A DNA stretch of 64,000 nt from Porphyra umbilicalis (Eukaryota; Rhodophyta; Bangiophyceae; Bangiales; Bangiaceae). Below, one piece after another: positions 23,659 to 34,782 of the stretch (position 1 is the first letter of the stretch; the number at the start of each line of letters is the position of its first letter). The notes below the pieces were generated by a model. That model was not told the DNA's origin and ran no database searches. It saw nothing but the letters and a program-made list of their open reading frames with translations. Location: positions 33,636 to 97,635 of the forward strand of contig KV919057.1 in NCBI GenBank assembly GCA_002049455.2, in the 5' to 3' direction. Both the position numbers and the translations under genes were made by a program.

Positions 23659-25181
23659 TAGGCACACTGTGCGGCGAAGTGCCCCGGTTTGTTTCAGTTG
23701 TAACAGATGTCAGCCCGATTGGCTTGAGGGACGGCGGCCCGAGGGGGCGGCGGAGTACGAACCGGTGTGAACGGTCGTTCCGTCGTCGTCCGCTGACCTT
23801 GTGTCGCGTAAGCGACTTTGATAGCCGTTGGGAGGGTAATCTTGAGTTGCAAACGCAACTTGTTGGTGCCGTCCCAGTACATCTGGGTGGTGGCGACCGT
23901 CTCGAACAGGGTTCGGTTGGGGAAGTGGTCGTTCAGGACCCGGACGTGCGCTTGCACAAGGTCCGAAAGACCAGTGATGAAGACGTCCTTAACGTCTTGG
24001 ATGTCGAACAGACCGTTCAGGAGGTCGCATTGCGTTTCCACGCGGTGACCAAAGGCCGTGGGCGCCTCGTTTTCTTGTTGCTTCATCGTAATGATGTCTT
24101 GGTAGGCGTTAGCCAAAGTTTCGTGTGTCGCATACTTCGATAGGAGCCATTTGACGGCATCTCCGTATGTACGGATGGCATAACGCTTACGTCCGAGCGT
24201 GCTGTTATGCGCGCCGGAAAAGGCCATCTTGGCGTTGCCGGCTAGTCGAAAGACCATAAGCGGAAGGGCTTGACCGTGCGTCAGCCCAGCCGCGTCGCAC
24301 GCGCGGCGAAAGGTCGTTCAGAACGTGAAGATGCCCAAGGGCAGGGCTCCCGTGACTGGCTGTTGCCCATGGAACGCTCCGTCTAAACGTTTGTGGAGAC
24401 GATGCGACCGTTGTGCCTCTTTAGGCGTATATGTTAATTGACGGCGGATCAAGAAGTACGTCCTGTAGTCCAGGAGTGTCTTGAAGCGGCTATTAGCCGG
24501 GCGGATCACCTTGATCCTATCGGCTTTTTCAAGTCACTCCTTCCGTTTGCTGGGGGGCGCGGGGCGCTTGCGCGCGGCCGCGTCCGACTTGCTCGAGCTG
24601 TCGCTCGGTGAGGACCCACTTGGGGGCGACGGCGGTCCTGGAGGCCCGTGGCCATCGTCCGAAGAGGACGTGTCCGTCGCGTTGGGGTTGTAGTCGTCTG
24701 ACGAAGTCGGGCTTGACCCAGAGGCGGAATCGTCGGAAGTTGAGGAAGGCGCGGCGTTAGCCGGATTGTTATTGCCGATGGGCTTGTCTTTAGTCACCTT
24801 GCTCGTCTTCTTGACATTCTTGGTCTTGTCGCCCGACTGGGGGCGAGATTTAGCCACACAGCGTTCCTCCTCATGGGAGTCGACCTTGCGCAGGGCCTCG
24901 ACGTCGTCGACCAACTTGTCATTGGCTTGCGCCAGAGACTCGTTAGTCTGTGCTTGGGCCGTTAGGCGTCGCTGAAGTGCTTCAACGGCCGCCTTCAGGC
25001 TCTCCACCACCTGCATCTGCCCAGAGGCGGCTTGATCCGCAGGGATGGGAGGAGTTAGAGCACCGTCCGTTGGGGCGTCGGAGGCGGCAGGAGTGCCTTG
25101 TCCCCCGCCCGGCGGCCGGTAGCCAGCTGGAAACTTGCCGTCTCTGGCTCGCCGAGTGCCGCCGGTACCACCAGTAGACAT
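23659..25181 (-). pseudogene. Gypsy gag
   Basis: Starts at ATG 25181 (MSTGGTGGTRRARDGK). A Pro/Gly-rich head is followed by a coiled-coil stretch, a Ser/Asp-rich acidic region, then the capsid-like part (YGDAVKWLLSKYATHETLAN, AFGHRVETQCDLL). The single zinc knuckle reads CYN-stop-NKPGHFAAQC, so the second Cys is replaced by TGA (23694-23696). Two other in-frame TGAs lie at 24534 and 24318. The natural end appears to be the TAG at 23659-23661, right after the knuckle, where pol takes over in another frame. Confidence 0.8.
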
Positions 25182-25397
25182 ACTGGGACCTGAACAAATT
25201 GTTCCGATTTGGCCAACGCCCTGCGCGCCAACGTCTAAGATCTCAACCGTGATGCCCCCGGCACCACGCCCACAAGTCGATGGCTCACGCCCCGCGCGCC
25301 AAGCGACCGTATCGACACCGTCACAGTGCCACGAGGCAGCGAGAAAGTTCTCGGGGACACCGTGCCGCGAGGCACGATGAAGGCGAGGGTATCCCCT

Positions 25398-25409
25398 GCT
25401 GCTCCACCA
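25398..25409 (-). promoter_or_regulatory. Gypsy primer-binding site
   Basis: Minus-strand TGGTGGAGCAGC starts two bases inside the 5' LTR. It complements a tRNA 3' end GCUGCUCCACCA; the tRNA identity was not determined. It proves the minus-strand orientation of the element. Confidence 0.75.
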
Positions 25410-25411
25410 AA

Positions 25412-25807
25412 TGTGGTATTAATAACGTTAGTTCAATTACCAGTGTACTGAGACCGACCGTAGCCAAGAAATAAAGCGAGTTCTATCGCCGTCGCGGCGA
25501 GGAAGGAAGACCGGTTGTTGGAGGGCATCCGATGGGGAGCCGGGTGGCGCCCACGACGGCGACCCCGGACCCACGGTGATTTAATACAAACGAGGGCACC
25601 GGTTGATCGACCGTCCGATCACAAGCGATCGTATTGAGTGCCAGCAGACAGATAAGACAGGCAAGCAAACGAACAATAAAAAATGAACAATGCGGAAGTA
25701 ACCCCCCAAAGGGCGTGCCACAGGCCAATGCCCACAATACATGGGCTTTGGTCAGTCATCGGGGCTACTTGGGGCCAATGGCCAATTGGGAGCAGAGATA
25801 TGCTACA
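25412..25807 (-). repeat. 5' LTR of the gypsy element
   Basis: 396 bp; plus-strand TGTGG … CTACA; followed by CTTAG (25808-25812), the target-site duplication shared with 6670-6674. A TTTATT-type signal lies near its downstream end on the minus strand. Confidence 0.92.
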
Positions 25808-26759
25808 CTTAGAGGGCCCGCATGCCGACGAGTTAAAGTCACCGTGTGGCGTGGAGCTGAGAGTGGCAGGCGCTGACGCCACCTGCGAGTCGACGTGGCC
25901 GCGGCATCCGTGAGCCTGCAATCCCGTGATCACAAAAATTTCCGCCCTCTTGACAGCGTCCACATCGCCTCCAGCAAGGCTGCTAACGGCAGCGCCAAGG
26001 ACGCCGTCCAATAACGAAGAACTGCCGCACGAGCGTCGGCACGCCAGGAGCCTCTCGCGGACATCAGCCGGTGGAGATGGCACGTGGACTGAAAATCCAG
26101 GGCCGCCAGTACCATATCAACTTGCGCCGGAGTTGGTCCATGAGCCGTTGTTGTCGTGCGTGTGGCATGAAGCGCCACGGCAAACACCGCCGCTGCAGAG
26201 GGGGGCCCAGGGAACGAGACCACCACGTGGGGTACTGTCCCTCCACCGGACGCGCTAGCGCCTCTGCGACCAGACCCGCGCTTGCGACCCATCGTGCTGA
26301 CGGGGGCGCAACGTCACGGGCGTCGCCTGTGCGAGCTGACCACTGCGTCGCGATCCAACAAGCGGTGTGATCAGGGCGCCTTCAGGTATGGGGCGCTTTC
26401 GTGCCACAAACAACGTCCCCGACCGTCGCCGTCGATTTTGGGTGGCTGCCTGCCACTCTGAGCTCTTGTGGAGCGCTGGAAGGGACTGCTGTACAGCACA
26501 GAAATCGGCAACGTGTGAATCACCGGCTGCGTGTGAAACGCGGATGCGACGGAAGTCGCCCCACCGTTAAGCCGGTTCCGAGATTGGGCCCCAGAAATTG
26601 ACGCCCCAGTACCGGTACCTCTTGCAATTCGGACTGATACAAGGCAGAGCCAGTAGTTTTTGAGGCGCGCTGCCTGCGTGTAGTGACCGTGCCTGCGGCT
26701 GCTCGATCCACAGCCAGGTGCGCTCCCACAACGTTGTCCTCCGATAGATGTGGCCCCCA
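25808..26759. other. Right flank of the gypsy insertion; no recognised gene
   Basis: A minus-strand frame of 120 codons (25930-26292) is the longest clean one but shows no family feature. Before insertion this sequence was contiguous with 6220-6674. Confidence 0.35.
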
Positions 26760-27640
26760 GCGCAGCGGAGCCGAGATGGCGTGCTGAACGGGACCGCTGT
26801 GCTACACGGTGTACCCAGGGAGTCAGAGCGTGTCCACCCGCCTGCAATCCTAACCACGGAGCCCCGATGGGGGACGCGATTGAGGGCACAGATGCTGGGA
26901 GACGGGCGCTCGGGTAACAGGCAGACTCGCCGCCGAGCGGCAACCTCCCGAGTCGGGAGGTCCGCTGCGGGCGGTGGCGGCGGGCCAAGGCCTTGTCGCC
27001 CCGCTGCACCGCCGAGCTCGGAACCCCTGGCGGGGAACCGGCTGCGGGCGAAGAGCAGGGGCGACGGACAGAAGCCCACCCGGTCACCGCGCCGCCGAGC
27101 GATGACCCCCCAGAGTCGGTGGGTCCGCGGCGGGCGGCTGTGGCGCGTCAAAGCCTTGTCGCCCCGCTGCAGCGCCGAGCACGGAACCCCTGGCGGGAGA
27201 CATGCTGCGGGCGAAGAGCAGGGGCGACAGCCGGAAGCGCCGCCGGTCACCTCGCCGCCGAGCGATGACCCCGCAGAGTCGGGGGGTCCGCTGCGGGAGG
27301 CAGGGGCGTGCCAAGGCCTTGACGCCCCGCTGCAGCGCCAATAACAGTACCGCCAGCGGCAGCAGCGCGACACGGCCTGACCGCCCCGCTGCAGTGCAGA
27401 GCTGGGAACCCCGAGCGGGGAACCCGCTGCGTGCAAAATAGCGAGGGCGTTGGCCGCGCGCACCGCAGTCACCCCCGCGGCCGAACGACGACCACCCGAG
27501 TCGGTCGGTCACGTGCGGGCCGCGTCGACGCGCAAGAGCCTGCCCGCCTCGCTGCAGTGCCGAGCTGGGAACGCCAGTGGGGATCCTGCTGCGTGCAAAG
27601 AGCGTGGGCGGCTGCAGGGCGCGCTGTGTGTGGAAATGAG
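26760..27640. repeat. Tandem repeat, unit about 160 bp, four to five copies
   Basis: Units begin with CAAGGCCTTGTCGCCCCGCT-like words near 26984, 27147, 27309, 27369 (short) and 27526. Spacings of 163, 162, about 60 and about 157 bp show one truncated unit. Each unit contains a GAGTCGGTGGGTCCG-like word. The minus strand stays open through much of it, but I do not trust this as a gene. Confidence 0.7.
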
Positions 27641-28673
27641 CACGGGTATCCTCGAGGGCACCCGGCTGCAGTGACGGGCGCTCAGGTGGGCAGGTGCGTC
27701 TGGGGGAGGAAACGCGCGCACGGGAAGAGGACGGCGTCAGCACGCTGAGCGCTCCGTCGGTGCCGCGCCCGTTCACCCCACCGCGTGCCACATACCTCCA
27801 CATGTAGCGGTCAGCGAGAGTGCGGCCGAGTTGTGCGGCGAACGCCGCCTCAACCGGTCGCGACCATTGCGGTGGTCGGCCGCAGGATCTGACCGGATAC
27901 CAAGAGATCCAGCTGGACGTGCATTGCAGCAGGACTGACGGCTGCTGCTGGAGGGTGGAATAAGTACAATTCTGCGTGCAAACCGATGACCACTTGTCCT
28001 CACTACTTCTTCCTCTGACATTTGAATTCAAGTGGCACCCGCGTCTTTCCGTCTCCGCGGCTGGTAACAGACATCCGAGAGGTACGCGAATAGAAGCTGC
28101 ACAGTTCTCGTGTGGGGGGCATCATAGTCTAGGAATTCAGTACACGTCACTCGGCTCCCTCAATGATGTAGGAAGTACCTGATCTCGATCAACCCGTCTG
28201 ATCTCGGTTATCCGGTAGACAATCTCTCATTCGTTGTCGCTGCTCCCTCGCTGTGGCGTTTCTCTGCGGGCATGCCACTGCTGGAGCATGCCGGCCATCG
28301 ACATGCGGTGCGTCACACCAATAGGAGATGGGTAGACCATCGACACCGTCGTGCTCCTTGTTCTGCTGGCTCTGTGCGAGAAATCGCACTCACTGCGTCC
28401 AGTATGGCGAGCGATGACAGTGGAGCCAGTATGGTGACGCCTACGTCCACGCCCGGCAGGTACGGTACTGCACGCGCTTTTCATGCGTCAATGTGGAACG
28501 ATTACGGGGTATGTTAGGGGCCGGAACGACGCGGACGCGGGGGAACGTTGGACGCTGAAGATGACGACGTACAATGTGAAACATTGTTTACTGCCACGCG
28601 GCTTCTAACACTCCTTGTGATTTCCTGCTTGACCATCGTCCATGTGGCGTGAACACAGGACACAGTATGCTCT
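27641..28673. other. No feature seen
   Basis: No reading frame with recognisable features and no obvious repeat. Confidence 0.4.
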
Positions 28674-28807
28674 ACAGCCGTTCTCTCCAAAACCTCGCAC
28701 GCCAACTGTTGCACCACTCAGACAAATCGGCCTCTGCGACCCCGTGAAGGCCGATTTGTCAGAGTGGTGCAACAGTTGGCGTGCGAGGTTTTTGAGAGAA
28801 CGACTGT
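28674..28807. repeat. Near-perfect 60-bp inverted repeat (hairpin), 14-nt loop
   Basis: Arms 28674-28733 and 28748-28807 match at 57 of 60 positions by my reading, around the loop CTGCGACCCCGTGA. It ends six bases before the ATG of the next gene. It could be a small-RNA precursor, the remains of a foldback element, or a regulatory hairpin in the 5' leader. Confidence 0.85.
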
Positions 28808-28813
28808 ATCTTC

Positions 28814-29581
28814 ATGAAGTATGGACAGGCACAGCTGCGCAAGATCAGTAGGATGGGCGCCACCCCTGCCAATGCATCCGACTCTGCCAGTACTGCACCC
28901 AATGGGGGCGCCTTCGGACTCGACTGCATCTCCTGGATGGTGCCCACTGGGCACTTGCACGGCCCTAGCAAGGACGGGAAGCGCTACCTACGCATGCTGA
29001 TGCAGAGGACCGTGGAGAAGGCGGCTTCTCAGATCAAATACGAAGCAACCAATCTGTCCTGTAAGCGACGCAAAGTCACCACGTCCCTTCTCAAGTCTCT
29101 TCGGTACAAGGTGAACCGCGGAAGAAACTTTGCCCGACTGCTTGGTTACAGGACTCTGGGTTTCTACATGGACTCGGAAGTGGAGCGTGCCTCGATGGAG
29201 CGCATTGTGTCGACGCCCGCATCCACAGCTGGGGAAGGGGTAGATGATGGCTTCTCCGACCCAATCGCACAGGACAGTAACATTGACTACCAGTTGATCC
29301 TCAAGGAGGGCGACACAAGGACGGATCTTCGTTTGGACCGTTCTCGGACAGCGGCTGGGATCATTGCCGAGCTGCTCCTGATGGAGCCAAGCGAGGTTTG
29401 GACCTCAGTACGAACGGCGGGTGCGCTGTGCCTGAAGGGCTACATCGAAGCGGAAGATTATCCCAAGTACCTGCGACCTGAAAGCGCAGAAGCACGCAAG
29501 GGCATAGTTCAGTCCATGCACGATGAACTGAAGGACCTTGAAGTGCGGGACGTTGACTTGTCTGACGAAGAGGCCGACTGA
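28814..29581 (+). CDS. Orphan 255-residue protein
   Basis: Clean frame from ATG 28814 to TGA 29581, with no family I recognise. Features: a basic patch SCKRRKVTTSLLKSLRYKVN around residue 85 that could be a nuclear-localisation or nucleic-acid-binding segment, a helical C-terminal half (ELLLMEPSEVWTSVRTAG) and an acidic tail ending DLSDEEAD. Codon use is even and less GC-extreme than the transposon genes nearby. The 60-bp-arm hairpin lies immediately upstream, so the 5' leader would be strongly structured. It could be a host gene, a transposon accessory protein, or a downstream exon of a longer gene. Confidence 0.45.
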   Translation: MKYGQAQLRKISRMGATPANASDSASTAPNGGAFGLDCISWMVPTGHLHGPSKDGKRYLRMLMQRTVEKAASQIKYEATNLSCKRRKVTTSLLKSLRYKVNRGRNFARLLGYRTLGFYMDSEVERASMERIVSTPASTAGEGVDDGFSDPIAQDSNIDYQLILKEGDTRTDLRLDRSRTAAGIIAELLLMEPSEVWTSVRTAGALCLKGYIEAEDYPKYLRPESAEARKGIVQSMHDELKDLEVRDVDLSDEEAD

Positions 29582-31369
29582 ACGTGCCTATTGATGTCCC
29601 GACTGGCGTGCAGCAGTTATTGGCGACCACCCTCTGGGAAGGCGGTCTCTTTTGATTGTTAATTGTTCCCATAGTGTGCGTTTGTTTTCTTTTCACTGCT
29701 TTCCGCGCTGAGAGGTAAAACCATTGTTCCACGTCTCCGCGTTTTCTATCCTTCGTAAATGTTGGAGGTGCATCTGGTACGATGCGCTCCAAGAAAACAC
29801 AAAGAATAGGTCCCAAGGCCATCTCTCCGATATTCTTCGCGAGCGCACCCCAGAAGATTTCCGAGGAAACCGCACGGCTCCTGTATGGAAAAACCCGAGC
29901 AAAACATAGCAAGGCTTTCATGCGTGTCACTAGCGGTAAGACCCCACGGCACTGCTGAAAGGCATGCTCGATGTTTTGTCATGAGCACATGGCAAGAGGT
30001 CGTACGGATTTTAAATCAGAGAATGTGCCGCACGCAGTCGTGTACGTTAGCCGCGGAAACTGCCTGCAGTGTGATTCTACAGCAATTAAGGGAGGGGGAC
30101 GGAACAACATTACATAGAGAAGCCATCGCGGCCGATTGGCATCCCAGAAATCAGGCAGTCAGCCGTATCGTCACTGGAGAAGACCGCACGTACCAGACAG
30201 TAAATAATGCCCTAAAAAAATAATGCGTAACAGTCTTGGAGCCATCTGCGACAAATGCGCACGAGCTGTCTCCGTGTGTGTGCTCGATTCCTGTCACGAA
30301 TTGGCCGCAGCAAGCATGCCGCACGACATGCGGGGAAACATGATGGTGCATTTTCCAGATACCTTCCTTGAGGATCGCGCCGATGATAGTGTCTCGGGTT
30401 TTCCTCGGAATCGTTCTTCTCTCTCGTCAGGATGATCCCTGGGATAGCTCATGAAACCGTAATTCATGGCCGCCGGGACAATCCGGCGGACGCGTACCAC
30501 ATCAAACGAAAGAAGTTCTTCAGCGCATCTTCCGGGCTATCCGTTTGCATTTTCGAAAGATACTTCCTTCATATTCGGAGATCTTTTCCTGTCGTACTGC
30601 ACTAAATTTCATATTCTGGCCCACAGTGTTGTGGGACCAATCTTATTTGCCATCGACGAAAAGCTCATTGTGACTTACGAACTGTTTCGCCGGATATACA
30701 ACATATATTCGCCCTTTCATCGCTCCCTGTTTGGGTAAATTCAATAAAAAAAGAAGGAGTGTGCATGGTTCTGGGGCCTGCGAGACAGTTTCTCAGCCAT
30801 CAATTCAGCCGGATAATCGTTCGACCAATGGGCAGTTGACCGAGACCCTGTCTTGACTTGACTTCGTCCACATCGGCCAATATTGGGAAGACAGCAATAC
30901 TCGGATATACTCATATTCGAATAGAACGAGGCCGATTTTACATACTATCATCTGAGTGGTACAACACATTTCATGGCTCCTAGTGGGTAGACGCATGTCC
31001 AATGAGTTAGCTCTCGCGGGTTCGTCGCGCTTAGGAATCACGTTACTTGGAGACTTACCCCGGCGGTTTTCAGACTGGTGCCAGTACGTCGGAAATGGCT
31101 GTACTGGGCAGGGTTGCGAGATTATAATTATCATGCTTTGATTCGACCCCACTTTTGGACGACGATGATCAGAAGCATGGATCCTTTGACCACCATTATC
31201 AAAGTAATGCCGAGATAAACAGGGACATATGTACCAAAACGAGGATCACACACACACAAGTGGATTGGCTGGCAGCCAGTCCGCACCACGCCTCGAAAAG
31301 AGGCAGCTTACCGGCTTCCACGAGGAGACGAAGGAGACCATCAGAACGTCCATGCTGGCGCGGGCCCGT
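29582..31369. other. No gene seen; AT-richer intergenic DNA
   Basis: Short frames only. Base composition is more even than elsewhere. Confidence 0.4.
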
Positions 31370-31975
31370 CAGACCATGACCCCTGCTCAGAACCGAGTTT
31401 TGACTGCAGAATCGGGGTCTGCACTACCACTTCACCTCCACGAGTGTACGGAGAGCTGCTGTACACACGGTCGGAAGCGCACACACGGCGTCACACCACA
31501 TTTATAGCTGCGCATTCCGGGTCGTCAGGTGGGCATCAGGCATATCTCTGGCCGTGGTTATACGTTCGGACCGTTCTTGGGTGCGTTTGGTAGCTCTCAT
31601 TGAGACGAGCGCTATCGTGTTCACGAATAATTTTCGTACATCGTGGTAGTCACATAGGCTGGCGCATCTGCTTGGCTGCGAGCACGATTTACACACGCCA
31701 ACCAGAGCACTGGATATGCTCAAAACTGACTTTCTCCTACAGGATCGGGGTCCACACCCCCACTTTACCCTCATGAGTGAAGGGGGAGCTCCTGCACAAA
31801 TGGTTGAAAGCGTACAGACGGCGTCACACCATATTAATATATGCGCATTCCGGGTCGACAGGTGGGCTTCAGGCATATCTCTGGCTGTGGTTATGCGTTC
31901 GGACCGTTCCTGGGTGCGCTTGGTAGCTCTCATTGAGACGAACGCTATAGTGCTCGCGAACAAAGTTTCGTGGGG
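31370..31975. repeat. Two diverged direct repeats, period about 334 bp
   Basis: Segments around 31370-31640 and 31715-31975 share GCGTCACACCA, GCGCATTCCGGGTCG, CAGGCATATCTCTGGC and TTGGTAGCTCTCATTGAGAC in the same order with scattered substitutions. The minus strand is open across both (31502-31963), giving an apparent internal repeat in a frame I do not consider a gene. Confidence 0.7.
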
Positions 31976-32462
31976 AGTTAAAGATGGACAAACGGGCGCA
32001 TGTGCTTAGCTATCAGCTCGACATGCGCACGGTGAGGAGAGCACTGGAAGTTCTTCAAGCGGACGCTCAACTTGAAAAGTGTGTGCGTAGGTATGATCAC
32101 ATGGGTGGGAGTGTGCTAGCAGCATCTGCCACTTTCCCGGTGGCCACTGCGGCGGTGAGACGGTGAGGTGAGTTTGAACGAGTTCATAACGGCGCGCTGC
32201 GTGCCCGCTGCACGAGTGCGCTTGCGATGTGCTGCAAGAAAAAATGTTTCTCTATTCTTATCTGCGAAGAGAATACCTCACGTAGACGACTCTTGTGTCA
32301 GCTGCGTACCCAGCATGCCACCGCCATTCTCGTCCTCGATCGGTTCTTGCGCCCGCTCGGGCGGGGCGCTTGCGTGTCGTGCGGGGTACGTTATGCTTCG
32401 TTTCTTTTTGCGCGGGAGGTGGGGACGACCTTTCTTCCCCCCCCCCGGTCTTGGGCGGCGCT

Positions 32463-34022
32463 ATGTCGTCCGCGATCGGGGGGGGGGAGGTGGTGATCGC
32501 TTTGGCGGGCGCCGTAGCCCTAGCCGTTAACGCGTTTACCGCCGGGTTTCCGGTTCATGATCCTTGCTTACTGGTTGAATCGGCGGTGTCCGTTGTGCGG
32601 GCCAATGGCCCCCGGCAGTTTGCTGCACCCCCCCCCGTCGCGGTCGCGCCACCTCCTCGGCGCGCCCCGGTCGTTGGGGATGTGGTCCCGCCCGGTTATG
32701 TGGCGCCGCTGCTCCCCCCCGCTGCCTGTGGCGGCCGGCGCCCGGTGATCGACACGGTCGGCGCTGCGCGCAGGGCGGTTCCTGCCGTCACTGCTTCTGG
32801 GCCTTCTCGGGGCGGGGTTCTGGCGGGCAACGCCGCGCCCCCCCCCCCCCCCCGGCCGCGTCATGCCGCGCCGCTGCCCCCTGTCGCTTCGTGGGCGGAT
32901 CGCCTTCGCCGTGACCCTCGGCTCCCAACGCCCAGCTGGATTGATGCGCCTCATTCGTCGTCGGCGAGCGGTGGGCCCTCTGCGGTGGTTGATCCGGCGG
33001 CTGTAGACGGCGATGGGGCTATTCCGGGGACCCTCGTCTCCCGGTGCCGTCTCCGTGGTTGCCGCGGGTCGCCGAAACCTGCCCCGGTGCGTCCTGCCGG
33101 CGCCCCCCGCGGCTGGACGTCTATCTCCCCTCGCCGCGCTTGTGCGGGCGCGTTGGCGCACGCGCCCTCCCCAGCCGCGGCGCGGCGGTCGACTCCTGCC
33201 GGGCCGGTCAGCCGGCCATCGCAAGCCGCCGCTCCTGTCTTGGCGCTGATGCGTGCTTGTATTCGCGACGCCCCGCTGCCCGTTCTGACGACGTTGTACG
33301 TCGCGCGCGTGTCTCGGGACGCCCGCTCGCAAGGTCTGCGGCGGCTGGTAGCAAAAGCCTCGGGCGTGTTCGCTGCTACCGTCGTCGACTCCGACCGCTT
33401 CGGCACGGCGGCGGCGGTGACGCTGCTGGCATCGGCGACGAAGGCGTTCGGCGCGGGCCTGACCGACCCCTCTCTTGCTGGCGTGTTCTGGGAGGTCGGT
33501 GTGGACGTTCGTGGTCGCCCGCATTTTTGGGTAGCCACTGGCGCGCCCGGCTGTCGGGGCCTGCCGCGGCGGCGAAGGCTGTGACTTTGTGTCGCCGACG
33601 GCTGCGCGTCAAACTGGAGCAGCTGGCTTTGCGCGAGGCGATGCCTCCCCCCCTTCGCGCTGCTTTTCGCGCGCATATCGGGGCCCAAATCGCGCAGTGC
33701 GCCGGCCAGGTTGGAGGCCCTACGCATGCTGCCGTGGCTGTCGACCGGGCAGCAGCGCGCGCCACGCCGCGGCGCGCCCCCGTCGCTCTTCGCCGCGAGG
33801 GTGACGTACCACCGACTGGCACGCCTAGCCTAGACGGTCGGCGGTGGCGGCAGCCGCACGCCAACACGGCAGGTCGCCGTGGTGTCGCGGCGGTGCCTGC
33901 GGCGTCCGAGTGCTTGCCCCGTCCGTCTGCGACGCGCGCTCGTTCCGGCAGCGCACTGCCTCCGGCGAACGTCCGTGCCCCGGACAAATCGCTCGGCCGC
34001 CACGGTGCGCGGGGGCTCCCGA
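32463..34022 (+). pseudogene. Gag-like gene of an unclassified GC-rich family, copy 1 (interrupted)
   Basis: Starts MSSAIGGGEVVIALAG at ATG 32463. Order of parts: a small helical head, a long Pro/Ala-rich linker, VASWADRLRRDP, a compact domain LTTLYVARVSRDARSQGLRR … TVVDSDRFGTAAAVTLLA (33285-33450), then after a frame change (about 33520-33550) a helical stretch RRRLRVKLEQLALREAMPPP. The same parts in the same order occur at 59558-62123. The 'SWAD' word plus an RRM-like domain and basic helices resemble ORF1 (gag-like) proteins of non-LTR retrotransposons, but I cannot prove it. The gypsy solo LTR at 34023 splits the gene and sequence of the same character continues to 34782. Confidence 0.5.
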
Positions 34023-34419
34023 TGTGGTATTTATAACAATGGTTCAATTACCAGTGTAGTGGGACCGACCGTAGCCAAGAAATAAAGCGAGTTCTATCGC
34101 CGTCGCGGCGAGGAAGGAAGACCGGTTGTTGGAGGGCATCCGATGGGGAGCCGGGTGGCGCCCACGACGGCGACCCCGGACCCACGGTGATTTAATACAA
34201 ACGAGGGCACCGGTTGATCGACCGTCCGATCACAAGCGATCGTATTGAGTGCCAGCAGACAGATAAGACAGGCAAGCAAACAAACAATAAAAAATGAGCA
34301 ATGCGGCAGTAACCCCCCAAAGGGCGAGCCACAGTCCAATTCCCACAATACATGGGCTTTGGCCCGTCAAGGGGGCTACTTTTGGCCAATTGTCAATTGG
34401 GAGCAGAGATATGCTACCC
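34023..34419 (-). repeat. Solo LTR of the gypsy family
   Basis: About 397 bp, closely similar to the LTRs at 6675 and 25412, with no internal region beside it. Right end reads CTACC instead of CTACA. Flanks CCCGA and CCCGC (or CGCGA) match at four of five, a decayed target duplication. It arose by LTR-LTR recombination. Confidence 0.8.
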
Positions 34420-34782
34420 GCGACTCTTCTTCGAGCGGTTGTGAACCTGTTGTGGGCTAATCTGTTGGCGCGCGGATCCTCGATGTCGGGCGTGCGCGCT
34501 TCTCGCGGTCGCGTGCTTCCCCTGCCGCCAGCGGCCGCCTCCCGACCGACCCCAGTCAGGCCCACGGCGTGGCCGCGTGCGACCCCATCGGCGGCGCCTT
34601 CCGCTCATGTTTACAGGGCGGATGGGACGTCGCAGCGCCGTGGGAGCCGCGGGCGCGCCCTCGTTGCGCCCCCGTGTACCCCCGCGGTTGCTACCGCTGG
34701 CGGCCGTGGGATCTTGAGCCTGCAGGTTCGGCTGGGTTCGGACGCCCCCTCCCTTCCGCCATCCCCCCGTCGCCCCCCGCGG
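34420..34782 (+). other. Remainder of the gag-like region right of the solo LTR
   Basis: GC-rich, Ala/Arg/Pro-coding sequence in the plus direction, apparently the continuation of the gene interrupted at 34022. It ends abruptly where copia RT sequence begins. Confidence 0.4.

Larger units (their letters stand above)
6675..25807 (-). mobile_element. Ty3/gypsy chromovirus, 19.1 kb including two nested insertions
   Basis: Two direct 396-bp LTRs at 6675-7070 and 25412-25807 (11 substitutions, about 97 percent identical) are flanked by CTTAG on both outer sides. Inside, on the minus strand, come a primer-binding site, gag, protease, reverse transcriptase, RNase H, integrase and a C-terminal chromodomain, the gene order of a Ty3/gypsy chromovirus. 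The integrase is split by a copia element (14652-20608), and the stretch before the 3' LTR holds a DNA transposon (7151-10824). Without those two insertions the element is about 9.5 kb. At least eight in-frame TGA codons and a one-base deletion in RT make it non-autonomous. It also has an antisense reading frame at 11784-12776. Confidence 0.9.

Noticed and set aside
27084-28031. A 315-codon minus-strand frame across the 160-bp repeats
   Set aside because: Openness follows from the GC-rich repeat; unit lengths are not all multiples of three and no motif is seen.
31502-31963. A 153-codon minus-strand gene with an internal repeat
   Set aside because: The repeat is a DNA-level duplication; no start context, codon bias or motif supports coding.
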